Shown here piece after piece: positions 1 to 8,306 of a DNA stretch of 37,380 nucleotides. Where the stretch lies: NCBI GenBank assembly GCA_016181145.1, contig JACOZW010000053.1, positions 1-37,380 on the forward strand, in the 5' to 3' direction. Position 1 is the stretch's first letter. Each line of letters begins with the position of its first letter. A program made the position numbers and the translations under genes. The notes under the pieces were generated by a model. It saw only the letters and a program-made list of their open reading frames with translations. It was not told where the DNA came from and did no database searches. The DNA is from Candidatus Yanofskyibacteriota bacterium. Its GTDB lineage: Bacteria; Patescibacteriota; Minisyncoccia; 2-02-FULL-40-12; GWA2-44-9.

Positions 1-165
1 AGAGAGGCAAAGAGGGAAAATATAAGCATAGAAAGAAAATTAGCACAACTGACAGTGCACGGATTTTTGCATTTACAAGGATATGACCACGAGCTCTCGG
101 AGAATAGTGCCAGAAAGATGTTTAAGCTTGAAAGGAAAATTTTAAGCAAGATCAGGTGTTTTTAA
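1..165 (+). CDS. ybeY: YbeY endoribonuclease, C-terminal part
   Basis: The window opens inside a frame that ends at TAA 163-165. The 54 visible residues contain HGFLHLQGYDH, the three-histidine zinc motif (HxxxHxxxxxH) that defines YbeY, the metallo-endoribonuclease involved in 16S rRNA 3'-end maturation and ribosome quality control. A basic C-terminal helix follows (RKMFKLERKILSKIR). The N-terminal two thirds lie upstream of the window. The gene runs in the same direction as ftsA, 134 bp away. The family assignment is firm because the motif is intact. Nothing can be said about its start or promoter. Confidence 0.93.
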   Translation, partial: REAKRENISIERKLAQLTVHGFLHLQGYDHELSENSARKMFKLERKILSKIRCF

Positions 166-299
166 AATCACAAATCCCAAATAACAAATCACAAACAATA
201 CCAAAATTCTAATGACCGAAATTCTAAACGTTTGTAATTTTGAATTTAGGGATTGTAATTTGTTTGTAATTTGGTGCTTGTAATTTGGAATTTAATTTT
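166..299. repeat. AT-rich inverted-repeat spacer before ftsA
   Basis: The spacer contains several copies of a CAAATnnCAAA-type motif in the left half (about 168-200) and the complementary TTTGTAATTTG-type motif in the right half (about 246-295), so the whole spacer can fold into one imperfect hairpin. No promoter, Shine-Dalgarno site or gene is convincing here. It is the first of about 15 spacers in the window with this design. Confidence 0.7.
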
Positions 300-1538
300 A
301 TGTCCCATCCATACACAATTAGCGGAATAGATATAGGTAACTCTCAAGTCAAAGTCGTGATCGCCCGCATTGGTGATAGTTTAAGGCCGGAAATATTAGG
401 CACGGGCAGCGCTGTATCGGAAGGACTACGCAGGGGAATGGTGGTGGATATGGAGGAGACCATTGATAATATCGGCTCTGCTGTCCAACAAGCCGAGGCA
501 ATGGCCGGAACGCAAATAAAAAGAGCATTTGTGGCCGTTAACGGACTTCACATCAAAACCCAGGTCTCAAGGGGCGTCATTGCCGTATCCCGAGCTGACA
601 ACGAAATATCCCAGAACGATATAGACAGGGTTGTCGGGGCCGCTTCAGTCGTCAGTATGCCGGCCAATAGAGAGATAATTCACGTCACTCCCCGCAACTT
701 TATCGTTGACGGTACCGAGTATGTAAAAAATCCGTTAGGAATGAAAGGCGTCCGTCTTGAAGCGGATGTGCTGATAATAGACGGGCTATCTCCGTATTTG
801 AGAAATATAGCTAAATGTGTAAACGAAAATAATATTGAAGTTGCTGGGCTAGTTTATGCTCCGCTTGCCGCATCTCTGTCTTCTTTGGACAAAAGTCAAA
901 AAGAGCACGGCGTGATAAATTTGGATTTCGGAGGCGGCACCTCGACGCTAACCGTATTTGAGGAAGCCGACTTAGTTCATAGCGCGGTTATCCCCTTTGG
1001 TTCAAAGCATATTACCAACGACTTAGCCATTGCCTTAAGAACCTCGCTTGATATTGCGGAAAGAATAAAGCTGGAACACTGCTCCACCTCTAACGCAGAA
1101 GACCTGCGGAAGAGGGAAAACATAGATCTTTCACATCTTATTGGAGAGGAGAACTTCGTAGTGCCTAAAAAACAGCTGGTTAAAGTCGTTGACGCGCGTG
1201 TTGGCGAGCTGCTTGATATTGTAGAATCGGAACTAAAGAAAGTTTCTAAAACGGGGATATTGCCCGCAGGTGTGGTTTTGAGCGGCGGCGGTTCCAACTT
1301 GCCCGGCTTTGCCTTTTTAGTCAAAGACAAGCTTCGTTTGCCAGTGAAAATAGCCAAGCCGCTTGGTTTTGACGGCGCGAATAATATAGTCGGGGATCCG
1401 TCATTTGCCGTTGCCGTCGGTCTGGTTTTGTGGGGCGCCACGGAAACACAGAATGGCCGGAAAACGCAGAAAATATCTTTTGACGGGAACCCGGTTTTCT
1501 CAAAAATTAAAAGTTGGTTGAAGAATTTCCTCCCGTAA
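300..1538 (+). CDS. ftsA: Cell division protein FtsA
   Basis: FtsA is the actin-like ATPase that tethers FtsZ filaments to the membrane at the division site. The protein is 412 aa. It starts with the phosphate-1 loop GIDIGNSQVKVVIA, has the phosphate-2 motif NLDFGGGTSTLTVF near residue 215, and the adenosine motif VVLSGGGSNLPGF near residue 335. The last residues (FSKIKSWLKNFLP) form the expected amphipathic membrane-targeting helix. The ATG at 300 was preferred to the in-frame TTG at 285 because the TTG lies inside the inverted-repeat spacer and adds only non-homologous residues. ftsZ follows after 309 bp, the classic order. No Shine-Dalgarno site is visible. Confidence 0.97.
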   Translation: MSHPYTISGIDIGNSQVKVVIARIGDSLRPEILGTGSAVSEGLRRGMVVDMEETIDNIGSAVQQAEAMAGTQIKRAFVAVNGLHIKTQVSRGVIAVSRADNEISQNDIDRVVGAASVVSMPANREIIHVTPRNFIVDGTEYVKNPLGMKGVRLEADVLIIDGLSPYLRNIAKCVNENNIEVAGLVYAPLAASLSSLDKSQKEHGVINLDFGGGTSTLTVFEEADLVHSAVIPFGSKHITNDLAIALRTSLDIAERIKLEHCSTSNAEDLRKRENIDLSHLIGEENFVVPKKQLVKVVDARVGELLDIVESELKKVSKTGILPAGVVLSGGGSNLPGFAFLVKDKLRLPVKIAKPLGFDGANNIVGDPSFAVAVGLVLWGATETQNGRKTQKISFDGNPVFSKIKSWLKNFLP

Positions 1539-1847
1539 TACTTTTTTGCAAAGCAAAAAAGTCGCAGACACACGCGGACTAAACGCAGACAGTCGCGGAA
1601 TTTTTCAGCGTAAGTCGGCGTCAAGTCAGCGTAAGTCAGCGGTGAGCGTTAGCGAACAAGTTATCCACAGGTAATACACCCCAAATTTGCGCGGGTTTTT
1701 GTTTTGTGTTAAGACAAGGGAAAGTAAATCCGAAGCACGAAATCCGAAATCCGAAACAAAGCCCGAAAATCCGAAATTGTTTAAAATTTTTATATTTGAA
1801 TTTAGATATTGTTTCGAGTTTCGATATTCGAATTTCGAATTTTTACT
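1539..1847. repeat. Spacer with hairpin and inverted repeats between ftsA and ftsZ
   Basis: Just after the ftsA stop, 1540-1562 is a perfect 10-bp inverted repeat around AAA (ACTTTTTTGC/GCAAAAAAGT), possibly a weak bidirectional terminator. From 1563 to about 1650 there are iterated CGCAGAC/CAGCGTAAGTC motifs. From 1735 to 1840 an AATCCGAAA motif repeats and is answered by TTTCGAGTTTCGATATTCG, so this part folds back on itself up to the ftsZ start. No gene is convincing here. Confidence 0.6.
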
Positions 1848-2987
1848 ATGGCGCAGATCAAGCCCCCGTTTGAAACATTTGCCAGGATAAAAGTTATAGG
1901 TTGCGGCGGTTCTGGCGGCAACGCTTTGGCAAGAATGATAGAAGCCCGTATTCATGGGGTGGAGTTTATCGCGATAAATACCGACGCTCAAGCGCTTCAT
2001 GCGACCAACGCGCCGACTAAAATTCACATTGGTAAAAGTTTGACCCGAGGATTAGGCGCTGGAATGAATCCCGAGATAGGCAGGCAAGCGGCAGAAGATA
2101 CCAAAGAAGAAATTCAAAACGCGCTTAAGGGAGCGGATATGGTTTTTCTGGCGACTGGTTTAGGCGGCGGTACTGGTACTGGCGCTACTCCGGTTATTGC
2201 TGAAATTGCGCGTGAACTTGGGGCTTTGACGGTAGCTGTTGTTACCAAACCGTTCAATTTTGAAGGGGCGCAGAGAGCAAGAATAGCCGAAGAGGGATGG
2301 CATAATTTGCGCGACAGAGTTGACGCGCTTATCACCATTCCCAACGACAGGTTATTGTCGGTGATCGATAGAAAGACACCGCTACTGGAGTCGTTTTACA
2401 TAGTTGACGATGTTCTGCGTCAAGGCGTTCAAGGCATATCTGACCTGATAACGATACCCGGGATAATCAATGTTGACTTTGCTGACGTCAAAGCCGTTAT
2501 GGCCAATTCTGGTTCCGCTTTGATGGGAATAGGGAGGGCAAGCGGCGAGGATAGGGCGATAGAAGCGGCAAAGACGGCTATCAACTCCCCGTTGCTGGAG
2601 GTTTCAATAGACGGGGCGCGCGGGGTGCTTTTTAACGTTTCCGGCGGCATGGATATGGCAATGGCAGAGATCAATGAAGCGGCCAGAATAATCACCGAGC
2701 ATATTGACGGCGACGCTAAGGTTATATTCGGTGCGGTTATTGACGATAAACTGAAAAAAGGCGAGCTAAAAGTTACAGTAGTTGCAACTGGATTCAACAA
2801 CGGCCACCTGTCATCGGTCAGACCGACCATCAACAGCCCTAACTTATTTGATAACGTACCGAAGAAAGGTCTGAACGTTTCCGGCAATGGAACTCCTCAA
2901 CCCCAGCCGGTCAAAGAACTGGTTGACTCGTCGGTTAATGACGACGAGTTTGATATACCGGCATTCATCCGCCGAAAAATGAAGTAA
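1848..2987 (+). CDS. ftsZ: Cell division protein FtsZ
   Basis: FtsZ is the tubulin-like GTPase that forms the cytokinetic ring. The 379-aa protein has the nucleotide loop VIGCGGSGGNA near residue 17, the tubulin signature GLGGGTGTGATP near residue 105, and a T7 synergy loop containing NVDFADVKAVM. After a short variable linker it ends in DIPAFIRRKMK, the conserved C-terminal peptide that docks onto FtsA. The ATG at 1848 is chosen because the upstream TTG at 1809 would translate the repeat-rich spacer. Length and motifs are normal for the family. Confidence 0.97.
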   Translation: MAQIKPPFETFARIKVIGCGGSGGNALARMIEARIHGVEFIAINTDAQALHATNAPTKIHIGKSLTRGLGAGMNPEIGRQAAEDTKEEIQNALKGADMVFLATGLGGGTGTGATPVIAEIARELGALTVAVVTKPFNFEGAQRARIAEEGWHNLRDRVDALITIPNDRLLSVIDRKTPLLESFYIVDDVLRQGVQGISDLITIPGIINVDFADVKAVMANSGSALMGIGRASGEDRAIEAAKTAINSPLLEVSIDGARGVLFNVSGGMDMAMAEINEAARIITEHIDGDAKVIFGAVIDDKLKKGELKVTVVATGFNNGHLSSVRPTINSPNLFDNVPKKGLNVSGNGTPQPQPVKELVDSSVNDDEFDIPAFIRRKMK

Positions 2988-3030
2988 AACTCTCCCGCAA
3001 AAACAGCGGAGTCCAACGTTTTAAGGGCTT

Positions 3031-3163
3031 GCCCCATAATACAACAGGCAGATAACTCCCGGCTGACCCTTATTTCGTGTCATTTTAACTCACAATAAAA
3101 ATATCGTTTAGCAGAAATTTAGAGCAGGTCGTTAGTAGGCAACTGCCTGTTGATATACGGGGC
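3031..3163 (+). ncRNA. Candidate structured RNA upstream of nrdJ
   Basis: Two helices enclose about 90 nt. GCCCC 3031-3035 pairs with GGGGC 3159-3163, then a symmetrical 7/7 internal loop, then AACAGGCAG 3043-3051 pairs perfectly with CTGCCTGTT 3143-3151. The enclosed part has only short helices. The overall shape (closing stem, symmetrical bubble) is rod-like as in 6S RNA, but no sequence hallmark of 6S, tmRNA, SRP RNA, RNase P or a cobalamin riboswitch was recognised, and there is no T-tract at its 3' end. Strand and identity are uncertain; it is reported as a structure only. Confidence 0.3.
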
Positions 3164-3191
3164 TTGATTTGTACGGCGTAATTTTTATAAT
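3164..3191 (+). promoter_or_regulatory. Sigma-70-type promoter for nrdJ
   Basis: TTGATT (3164-3169), a 16-nt spacer and a perfect TATAAT (3186-3191) predict a transcription start near 3198 and a leader of about 145 nt before the nrdJ start at 3344. The leader contains the two hairpins listed next. Confidence 0.65.
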
Positions 3192-3237
3192 GAAATTAAC
3201 AATGAGGGTAAGTTTAAAAATAGTGTTTCGATGAATC

Positions 3238-3309
3238 GTCCCGCTTTTAAGCGGGACTAAAAATTCTCTTACGGGTCAAAATACTGCCCTCGGGGCAGTA
3301 TTTTGACCC
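3238..3309 (+). promoter_or_regulatory. Two hairpins in the nrdJ leader
   Basis: GTCCCGC/GCGGGAC forms a stem at 3238-3257. Then 3273-3289 pairs perfectly with 3293-3309 as a 17-bp stem around a 3-nt loop, 34 nt before the nrdJ ATG. Neither is followed by a T-tract, so they do not look like plain terminators. A role in mRNA stability, translational control or protein binding is possible. The first stem belongs to a GC-rich palindrome family seen elsewhere in the window. Confidence 0.55.
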
Positions 3310-3343
3310 TAATATTTGTATGTTAGTATTTAATTCGTAGATT

Positions 3344-6193
3344 ATGAACGAAACTCAAACACAACCAAATTTAAGAATAAATAATGATGTCATTGAATCT
3401 GGCATCGGAATAAAATGGCCTCGTCTTTTTGGTTCAGGGAATCCATACGACGTTATCAAGTGGGAAAAAAGAATGGCTAAGATAACCAAGGGCGACGGCA
3501 CCGTCGTGTTCGAACAAAAAGACGTTGAGGTTCCTTCTTTCTGGACCCAGACCGCTACCGACATAGTCGCTTCAAAATATTTCAGGGGCAAATTAAATTC
3601 TCTGGAAAGAGAAAATAGCGTCAGGCAAATGATAGACAGAGTAGCCAAGACGATAGGCGAGTGGGGAATGCGGGACGGGTACTTTGAGACCATCGGTGAC
3701 TGCGATAACTTTACGAAAGACCTTACTTGGCTGCTTGTGAACCAATACGCGGCCTTCAACAGCCCTGTCTGGTTCAACGTTGGGGTCTATGAACAACCGC
3801 AGGCCTCTGCTTGTTATATTCTTGCCGTTGAAGATAACATGCAGTCAATTTTGGACTGGTATCGCGACGAAGGATGGATATTCAAATTCGGCTCCGGTTC
3901 GGGAATAAATTTATCTAAATTAAGGTCGTCTAAAGAGCCGTTGTCAAAAGGTGGGTATTCTTCCGGACCGGTATCCTTTATGAAGGGCGCTGATGGCGTC
4001 GCCAACTCTATACGTTCAGGAGGCACCACGCGCCGCGCGGCTAAGATGGTTGTCTTAAACGTCGATCATCCCGATATTCATGGTTTTATTTATTCCAAAA
4101 AAATAATTGAGGATATGACCAAAGCGCTTGCTCAAGCCGGATTCAAGGACTCGATTGCGGCTGACTTGTTTGACCCCTATACGCTTCTTCCGTATCAGAA
4201 TGCCAATAATTCTGTCAGAGTCACTGATGCTTTTATGAGAGCCGTGGAAGCCGATGGATACTGGGATTTAAAAGCAGTAACGACCGGCGAGACCATTGAA
4301 ACGATTAAAGCAAAGGAATTGTTTAGAAGTATGGCTGATGCGGCATGGCATTCGGCTGATCCGGGTATTCAATATGATACAACCATTAACGAATGGCACA
4401 CTATTCCTAATGCTGGCAGGATCAACGCATCTAATCCTTGTTCCGAATATATGTCGATTGACAACTCGGCCTGTAATCTTGCATCTTTAAATTTGATGAA
4501 ATTTTTAAGGGAAGGAGGCAGGTTTGACGTGGATATTTTTAAAAAGGCAGTGGATACGATGATAACTGCGCAAGATATTTTGGTTGATCGTGCTTCTTAT
4601 CCAACAGAAAAACTAACCGTCAACGCCAAGGCCTACCGGCAACTTGGTTTGGGGTATGCTAACTTAGGTGCCTTGTTAATGGTTTTAGGTCTGCCTTATG
4701 ATTCTGACAAAGGAAGAGTGCTTGCTGGTCAGATAACTTCTTTGACGTGCGGGGAGGCCTACAGGATGTCGGCAGTTATCAGTAGCCATAAAGGGCCGTT
4801 TGCTGGTTATCACGCTGATCGCGACGGGACGCTCAAGGTTTTATCACAGCATCTTAACGCTGGCGACAAGCTGTTTGAAGATTCACAAAGTATCGGTATG
4901 GATGACCAATATCTCGAGACAGCTTCTCGTCTGGTGTGGCACGAGGCGAAAGAACTGGCTGACGAGTATGGAGTTAAGAACTCTCAAGTTACGGTTTTGG
5001 CGCCGACTGGTACCATATCGTTCCTAATGGACTGCGATACAACGGGGATAGAACCTGAGTTGGCCCTAGTCAAATACAAGAAATTGGTTGGCGGTGGAAC
5101 GCTTAAGCTTGTCAACAGTCAGATACCTATTGCGTTGAGGCGGCTGGGCTATCTTAACGAAGAGGTAGATGCGATATCTGAGTATCTATTGAAAAACGAA
5201 ACGATAGAGGGAACTCCGTACTTGAAAGAAGAACACTTGTCGATCTTTGATTGTTCATTCAAAGCGTCCAGTGGGTCAAGAAGCATAAGTTATATGGGCC
5301 ACATTAAAATGATGGCCGCGGCTCAACCGTTCATAAGCGGCGCAATCAGTAAAACAGTAAACTTGCCCAGCGATGCGACAGTAGAAGATATTGAAGATGT
5401 GTTCTTTCAAGGTTGGCGTTTGGGGCTTAAGGCCTTGGCTGTATACCGTGACGGCTGTAAATCCATTCAGCCGCTTAATACGAGTAATAAAGTTGAAAAT
5501 AGCCCTTCGACAGGCTCAGGGCGATCAATTGATGTTCAACTGATCGAAAAAATTAATGGATACACAAGAATTAAACTTCCCGACGAACGTCCGTCCATCA
5601 CTCACAAATTCTCTGTTGGCGGATTTGAGAGCTATCTTACGGTCGGGTTTTACCCCGATACGATGCAGCCGGGCGAGACGTTCATTACTACGGCAAAGGA
5701 AGGCAGTACGATATCAGGCCTGTTCGACACAATGGCAACTTTGACTTCAATGTGCCTCCAATCAGGCATACCGCTTAAGACCCTTGTGAAAAAATTCAAA
5801 GATATGAGATTTGAACCAGCCGGTTTTACCAGCAATCCTAATATTCCGACCGCGAAATCGGTGATTGACTATGTGTTCAGGTATTTAGGCATGAAGTATT
5901 TGAGTCCGGAGGATAGAGAGGAAGTATTCGGACCGGAACATGTTCATACGGAAACGACTTCTGCCGAACAGAACAACGAGACGCCAAAAAACGATAAGTT
6001 ATTGGCCGAACTTGTTTCGTTTTCGACAATAAAAACAGAAAAAATACCTGTTCGTGGTCATATCGGTAACGGAAAAGCAAAATCCTTCAATGCCGACGCT
6101 CCTCTTTGCAACGGTTGCGGGACGATAATGATACGGGCCGGCTCATGCTATTCGTGTCCTAATTGTTTCGCGACGACCGGGGTTTGTAATTAA
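3344..6193 (+). CDS. nrdJ: Vitamin B12-dependent (class II) ribonucleotide reductase
   Basis: The enzyme reduces ribonucleotides to deoxyribonucleotides using adenosylcobalamin and needs neither oxygen nor an iron radical subunit. The 949-aa protein has the class II layout: a first redox cysteine in QASACYIL (C157), the radical-site motif NPCSE (N364, C366, E368), the partner cysteine in DNSACNLASLNL (C377), and a C-terminal tail with CNGCG and CYSCPNC that re-reduces the active site. The LMDCDTTGIEPE motif lies near residue 562. Residues around 720-727 (SPSTGSGR) are encoded by a palindromic repeat. The gene has its own promoter and structured leader. No intein and no nrdR-like operator are seen. 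CPR genomes usually lack cobalamin synthesis, so the cofactor is probably scavenged. Confidence 0.97.
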   Translation: MNETQTQPNLRINNDVIESGIGIKWPRLFGSGNPYDVIKWEKRMAKITKGDGTVVFEQKDVEVPSFWTQTATDIVASKYFRGKLNSLERENSVRQMIDRVAKTIGEWGMRDGYFETIGDCDNFTKDLTWLLVNQYAAFNSPVWFNVGVYEQPQASACYILAVEDNMQSILDWYRDEGWIFKFGSGSGINLSKLRSSKEPLSKGGYSSGPVSFMKGADGVANSIRSGGTTRRAAKMVVLNVDHPDIHGFIYSKKIIEDMTKALAQAGFKDSIAADLFDPYTLLPYQNANNSVRVTDAFMRAVEADGYWDLKAVTTGETIETIKAKELFRSMADAAWHSADPGIQYDTTINEWHTIPNAGRINASNPCSEYMSIDNSACNLASLNLMKFLREGGRFDVDIFKKAVDTMITAQDILVDRASYPTEKLTVNAKAYRQLGLGYANLGALLMVLGLPYDSDKGRVLAGQITSLTCGEAYRMSAVISSHKGPFAGYHADRDGTLKVLSQHLNAGDKLFEDSQSIGMDDQYLETASRLVWHEAKELADEYGVKNSQVTVLAPTGTISFLMDCDTTGIEPELALVKYKKLVGGGTLKLVNSQIPIALRRLGYLNEEVDAISEYLLKNETIEGTPYLKEEHLSIFDCSFKASSGSRSISYMGHIKMMAAAQPFISGAISKTVNLPSDATVEDIEDVFFQGWRLGLKALAVYRDGCKSIQPLNTSNKVENSPSTGSGRSIDVQLIEKINGYTRIKLPDERPSITHKFSVGGFESYLTVGFYPDTMQPGETFITTAKEGSTISGLFDTMATLTSMCLQSGIPLKTLVKKFKDMRFEPAGFTSNPNIPTAKSVIDYVFRYLGMKYLSPEDREEVFGPEHVHTETTSAEQNNETPKNDKLLAELVSFSTIKTEKIPVRGHIGNGKAKSFNADAPLCNGCGTIMIRAGSCYSCPNCFATTGVCN
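5502..5522 (+). repeat. Palindromic repeat inside nrdJ
   Basis: The imperfect palindrome CCCTTCGACAGGCTCAGGGC begins at 5503 and is read in frame as part of SPSTGSG. Close relatives lie in comEC (6707-6725) and, in reverse orientation, in map (34187-34206). Confidence 0.8.
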
Positions 6194-6212
6194 CCCTCAT
6201 CTCTTTTCTGTT

Positions 6213-7670
6213 ATGCACAAGTCGCAGATATTTTTCTGGCTACTAATTAGTTTTTTGTCGGGCATTTTTGTTTCTTCTATTTTTGACGTCGGCCAAACAT
6301 TTATTTATGCAGGCCTCATAGCGGCTGTCGGCTTGATAGGCGTGTTTGGGCACAACAAGAGTTTCAATGGCAAATTTCTCCTAACAGGGTTTCTTGGAAT
6401 TGCTTTTTTGTTTGGGATAGTTCGGTTCAACTCGGCTGACTTGGACCAAGACCGTCTAGATGTGTTCACGGACTTAGAAGCGGGACAAAAAGGCATTGAA
6501 TTTGTGGTGAATGGATATGTTGACGACGAAGTGGTTGTAAAAGGCGATAGAGTGGAGATGGTTTTACGGGCTAAGGAACTAATAGTGGGAAACAGAAAAA
6601 TAAAAGTGAACGATAAAATATTGATTACCGCAAATAGTTTTCCCCGATTTGACTACGGCGATACTGTGTCTGCGAAAGGTGTGCTTCAGAAACCGCAAAA
6701 TTTCGGCCCTTCGGCCGGCTCAGGACAAGCTGAGTTTGATTACATCACTTATCTTAAAAAAGAGGGGATAAGAACCACAATGTTTTACCCGGAATTAAAT
6801 CTAACTTATGATACTATGAAATATCATAAGTTAGAATATTTTGAGTTTGAGGGGGTGAAGGTTGCTCTGTATAGAAAGATATTTGCCTTAAAAAACAGAT
6901 TTGAAAGCGCGATAAACAAGTCGATATCCGAGCCGAATGCGGCTTTCGTCAATGGTATTCTGCTTGGTTCGAGGCAAAACATATCGGACGACCTCAAGGA
7001 AGCGTTCAACGAAACTGGCACTACCCACATTCTTGCCATATCCGGCTACAACATAATGATAATTTCATGGGCGGTTCTGACTGGACTCGTTATCTTTTTC
7101 AGGAGAAGAGTCGCTTTTTGGATCTCGGTGGCAGTTGTTTGTTTATTTGTAGTCCTAACCGGCGCTTCTGCATCGGTAGTTCGGGCGGCTGTGATGGGTC
7201 TTCTGCTTTTGTTCGCTCAAGGGTACGGCCGGCTTTATGACCCGAAAAATTCAATAATTCTTGCCGGAGCGGCGATGGCGTATTTTAACCCGTTTGTTTT
7301 GAATTTTGACATCGGGTTCCAGCTCTCATTCGCGGCAGTTCTGGGACTTATGTATCTGTATCCATACCTTGATTCAAAACTGGGTAAAGTTCCGAAGTTC
7401 GGCACCCTGAAAGAGATAACCCTGATGACCCTCTCGGCCCAAATAGCCGTGGCGCCGTTGTTAATTTACTATTTCAAAAATTTTTCTCTTGTTTCTCTGC
7501 CGACCAATGTGCTTATTCTCCCGTTTATTCCGGCCGCGATGTTCGTGGGATTTATTTCCGGTCTTGCGGGAATGGTGTTCACGCCTTTAGGTCAAATTGC
7601 CGGCTGGTTCGCCTGGGCTATTACCACTTATCAAATAGAAGTGGTAGAATTGTTTGCAAAGTTATTTTAA
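6213..7670 (+). CDS. comEC: ComEC/Rec2 channel protein lacking the metallo-hydrolase domain
   Basis: ComEC forms the inner-membrane channel for single-stranded DNA during natural transformation. The 485-aa protein has N-terminal membrane segments, a soluble DUF4131-type region (about 70-210), and the competence domain with ETGTTHILAISGYNIMI near residue 265 and several later membrane helices. It stops where other ComEC proteins continue into a metallo-beta-lactamase domain; that domain is a separate gene at 8307. Residues GPSAGSGQAEFD near 168 come from an in-frame palindromic repeat. It starts 20 bp after nrdJ. Partner uptake genes are not in the window. Confidence 0.92.
   Translation: MHKSQIFFWLLISFLSGIFVSSIFDVGQTFIYAGLIAAVGLIGVFGHNKSFNGKFLLTGFLGIAFLFGIVRFNSADLDQDRLDVFTDLEAGQKGIEFVVNGYVDDEVVVKGDRVEMVLRAKELIVGNRKIKVNDKILITANSFPRFDYGDTVSAKGVLQKPQNFGPSAGSGQAEFDYITYLKKEGIRTTMFYPELNLTYDTMKYHKLEYFEFEGVKVALYRKIFALKNRFESAINKSISEPNAAFVNGILLGSRQNISDDLKEAFNETGTTHILAISGYNIMIISWAVLTGLVIFFRRRVAFWISVAVVCLFVVLTGASASVVRAAVMGLLLLFAQGYGRLYDPKNSIILAGAAMAYFNPFVLNFDIGFQLSFAAVLGLMYLYPYLDSKLGKVPKFGTLKEITLMTLSAQIAVAPLLIYYFKNFSLVSLPTNVLILPFIPAAMFVGFISGLAGMVFTPLGQIAGWFAWAITTYQIEVVELFAKLF
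6707..6725 (+). repeat. Palindromic repeat inside comEC
   Basis: CCCTTCGGCCGGCTCAGGA is read in frame as PSAGSG. It is a diverged copy of the element in nrdJ and map. The same peptide style is familiar from other Parcubacteria proteins (recollection, not searched). Confidence 0.65.
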
Positions 7671-7688
7671 TGGGTCTATATTTGCCGT

Positions 7689-7940
7689 ATGACCAAAGAA
7701 AAAATAAATCCTCATCCTGGTGTGTCGTGGTTAGAACAAGAGGAAAGGAAGCAGAAAGAGGGCAATCAGTGGGCTAATATAAAAAGCGCGAAAGAAAGAA
7801 CTACTAACGGCCTAAAAGAAGCGATAGGGGTGACAGAAAGAAAGATTGCCGAACACAAGGCCAATAATTGGGATGCTTCAGAATTGGAAGTGCATCTTAA
7901 AAGTTTGGAACAGCGCCTTGAAGCGGCAAAAAAGAAGTGA
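7689..7940 (+). CDS. Small charged hypothetical protein
   Basis: The 83-aa frame begins MTKEKINPHPGVSWLEQEE and is rich in K and E. The second half is probably a coiled coil (VTERKIAEHK ... LKSLEQRLEAAKKK). No known domain, signal peptide or membrane segment is seen. It lies 18 bp after comEC on the same strand and may be cotranscribed. Codon choice resembles the neighbours, which supports it as a gene. No Shine-Dalgarno site is seen. Function is unknown. Confidence 0.6.
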   Translation: MTKEKINPHPGVSWLEQEERKQKEGNQWANIKSAKERTTNGLKEAIGVTERKIAEHKANNWDASELEVHLKSLEQRLEAAKKK

Positions 7941-7977
7941 TAACATTCGGGCAGTTTATATGTGATCGAGGGAATCG

Positions 7978-8253
7978 ATGGTGATATTTAAGTTCAACTC
8001 TGGATTTGAACACATATGTGAAGGGTATGATGTTACTCGTGACGGGAAAGTAATCGGCTTTATCGGTGTAGCCGGTGGTTTCCGGAAGAGTGTTGACATT
8101 GAATTGGCAGAAGACGAGTGCAACGCCGTCAGGGATATGTGCAAAAGGGTATATGAAATGCCAAGCGAGTGGGGAGTGCTCGGAGTGGGAGAAAGCCCGA
8201 CCGAACCATTTGCAGATTTTCTTGCCAGATATCCCAACTGGATTGCAGTATAA
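7978..8253 (+). CDS. Hypothetical protein of 91 aa
   Basis: The frame starts MVIFKFNSGFEHICEG after GAGGG at about 7969, a plausible ribosome-binding site. It alternates short hydrophobic strands and acidic stretches, with no membrane segment or recognisable motif. It is followed at once by an intrinsic terminator, which supports it as the last gene of the nrdJ-comEC transcript. Overlapping frames in the same region have poor composition. Function is unknown. Confidence 0.65.
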   Translation: MVIFKFNSGFEHICEGYDVTRDGKVIGFIGVAGGFRKSVDIELAEDECNAVRDMCKRVYEMPSEWGVLGVGESPTEPFADFLARYPNWIAV

Positions 8254-8255
8254 CC

Positions 8256-8284
8256 AAGCGCCGAAGGCGCTTTTATTTTTATTT
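8256..8284 (+). terminator. Intrinsic terminator
   Basis: AAGCGCC (8256-8262), loop GAA, GGCGCTT (8266-8272), then TTATTTTTATTT. It ends the comEC-side transcript. Confidence 0.8.
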
Positions 8285-8306
8285 AAGTTTGTGACAAATA
8301 ATTTGA

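Noticed and set aside
977-1624. 215-aa minus-strand ORF over ftsA
   Set aside because: Shadow of ftsA; low-complexity serine- and threonine-rich translation with no recognisable domain.
1626-2027. 133-aa minus-strand ORF across the ftsA-ftsZ spacer
   Set aside because: It consists mainly of translated repeat DNA and overlaps ftsZ in antisense.
3031-3163. tmRNA, RNase P RNA, SRP RNA or 6S RNA
   Set aside because: No tRNA-like end, tag reading frame, conserved P4 sequence or SRP tetraloop motif was seen; 6S similarity is only in outline.
2988-3343. Cobalamin riboswitch upstream of nrdJ
   Set aside because: None of the conserved B12-box-like segments could be recognised, despite the favourable position.
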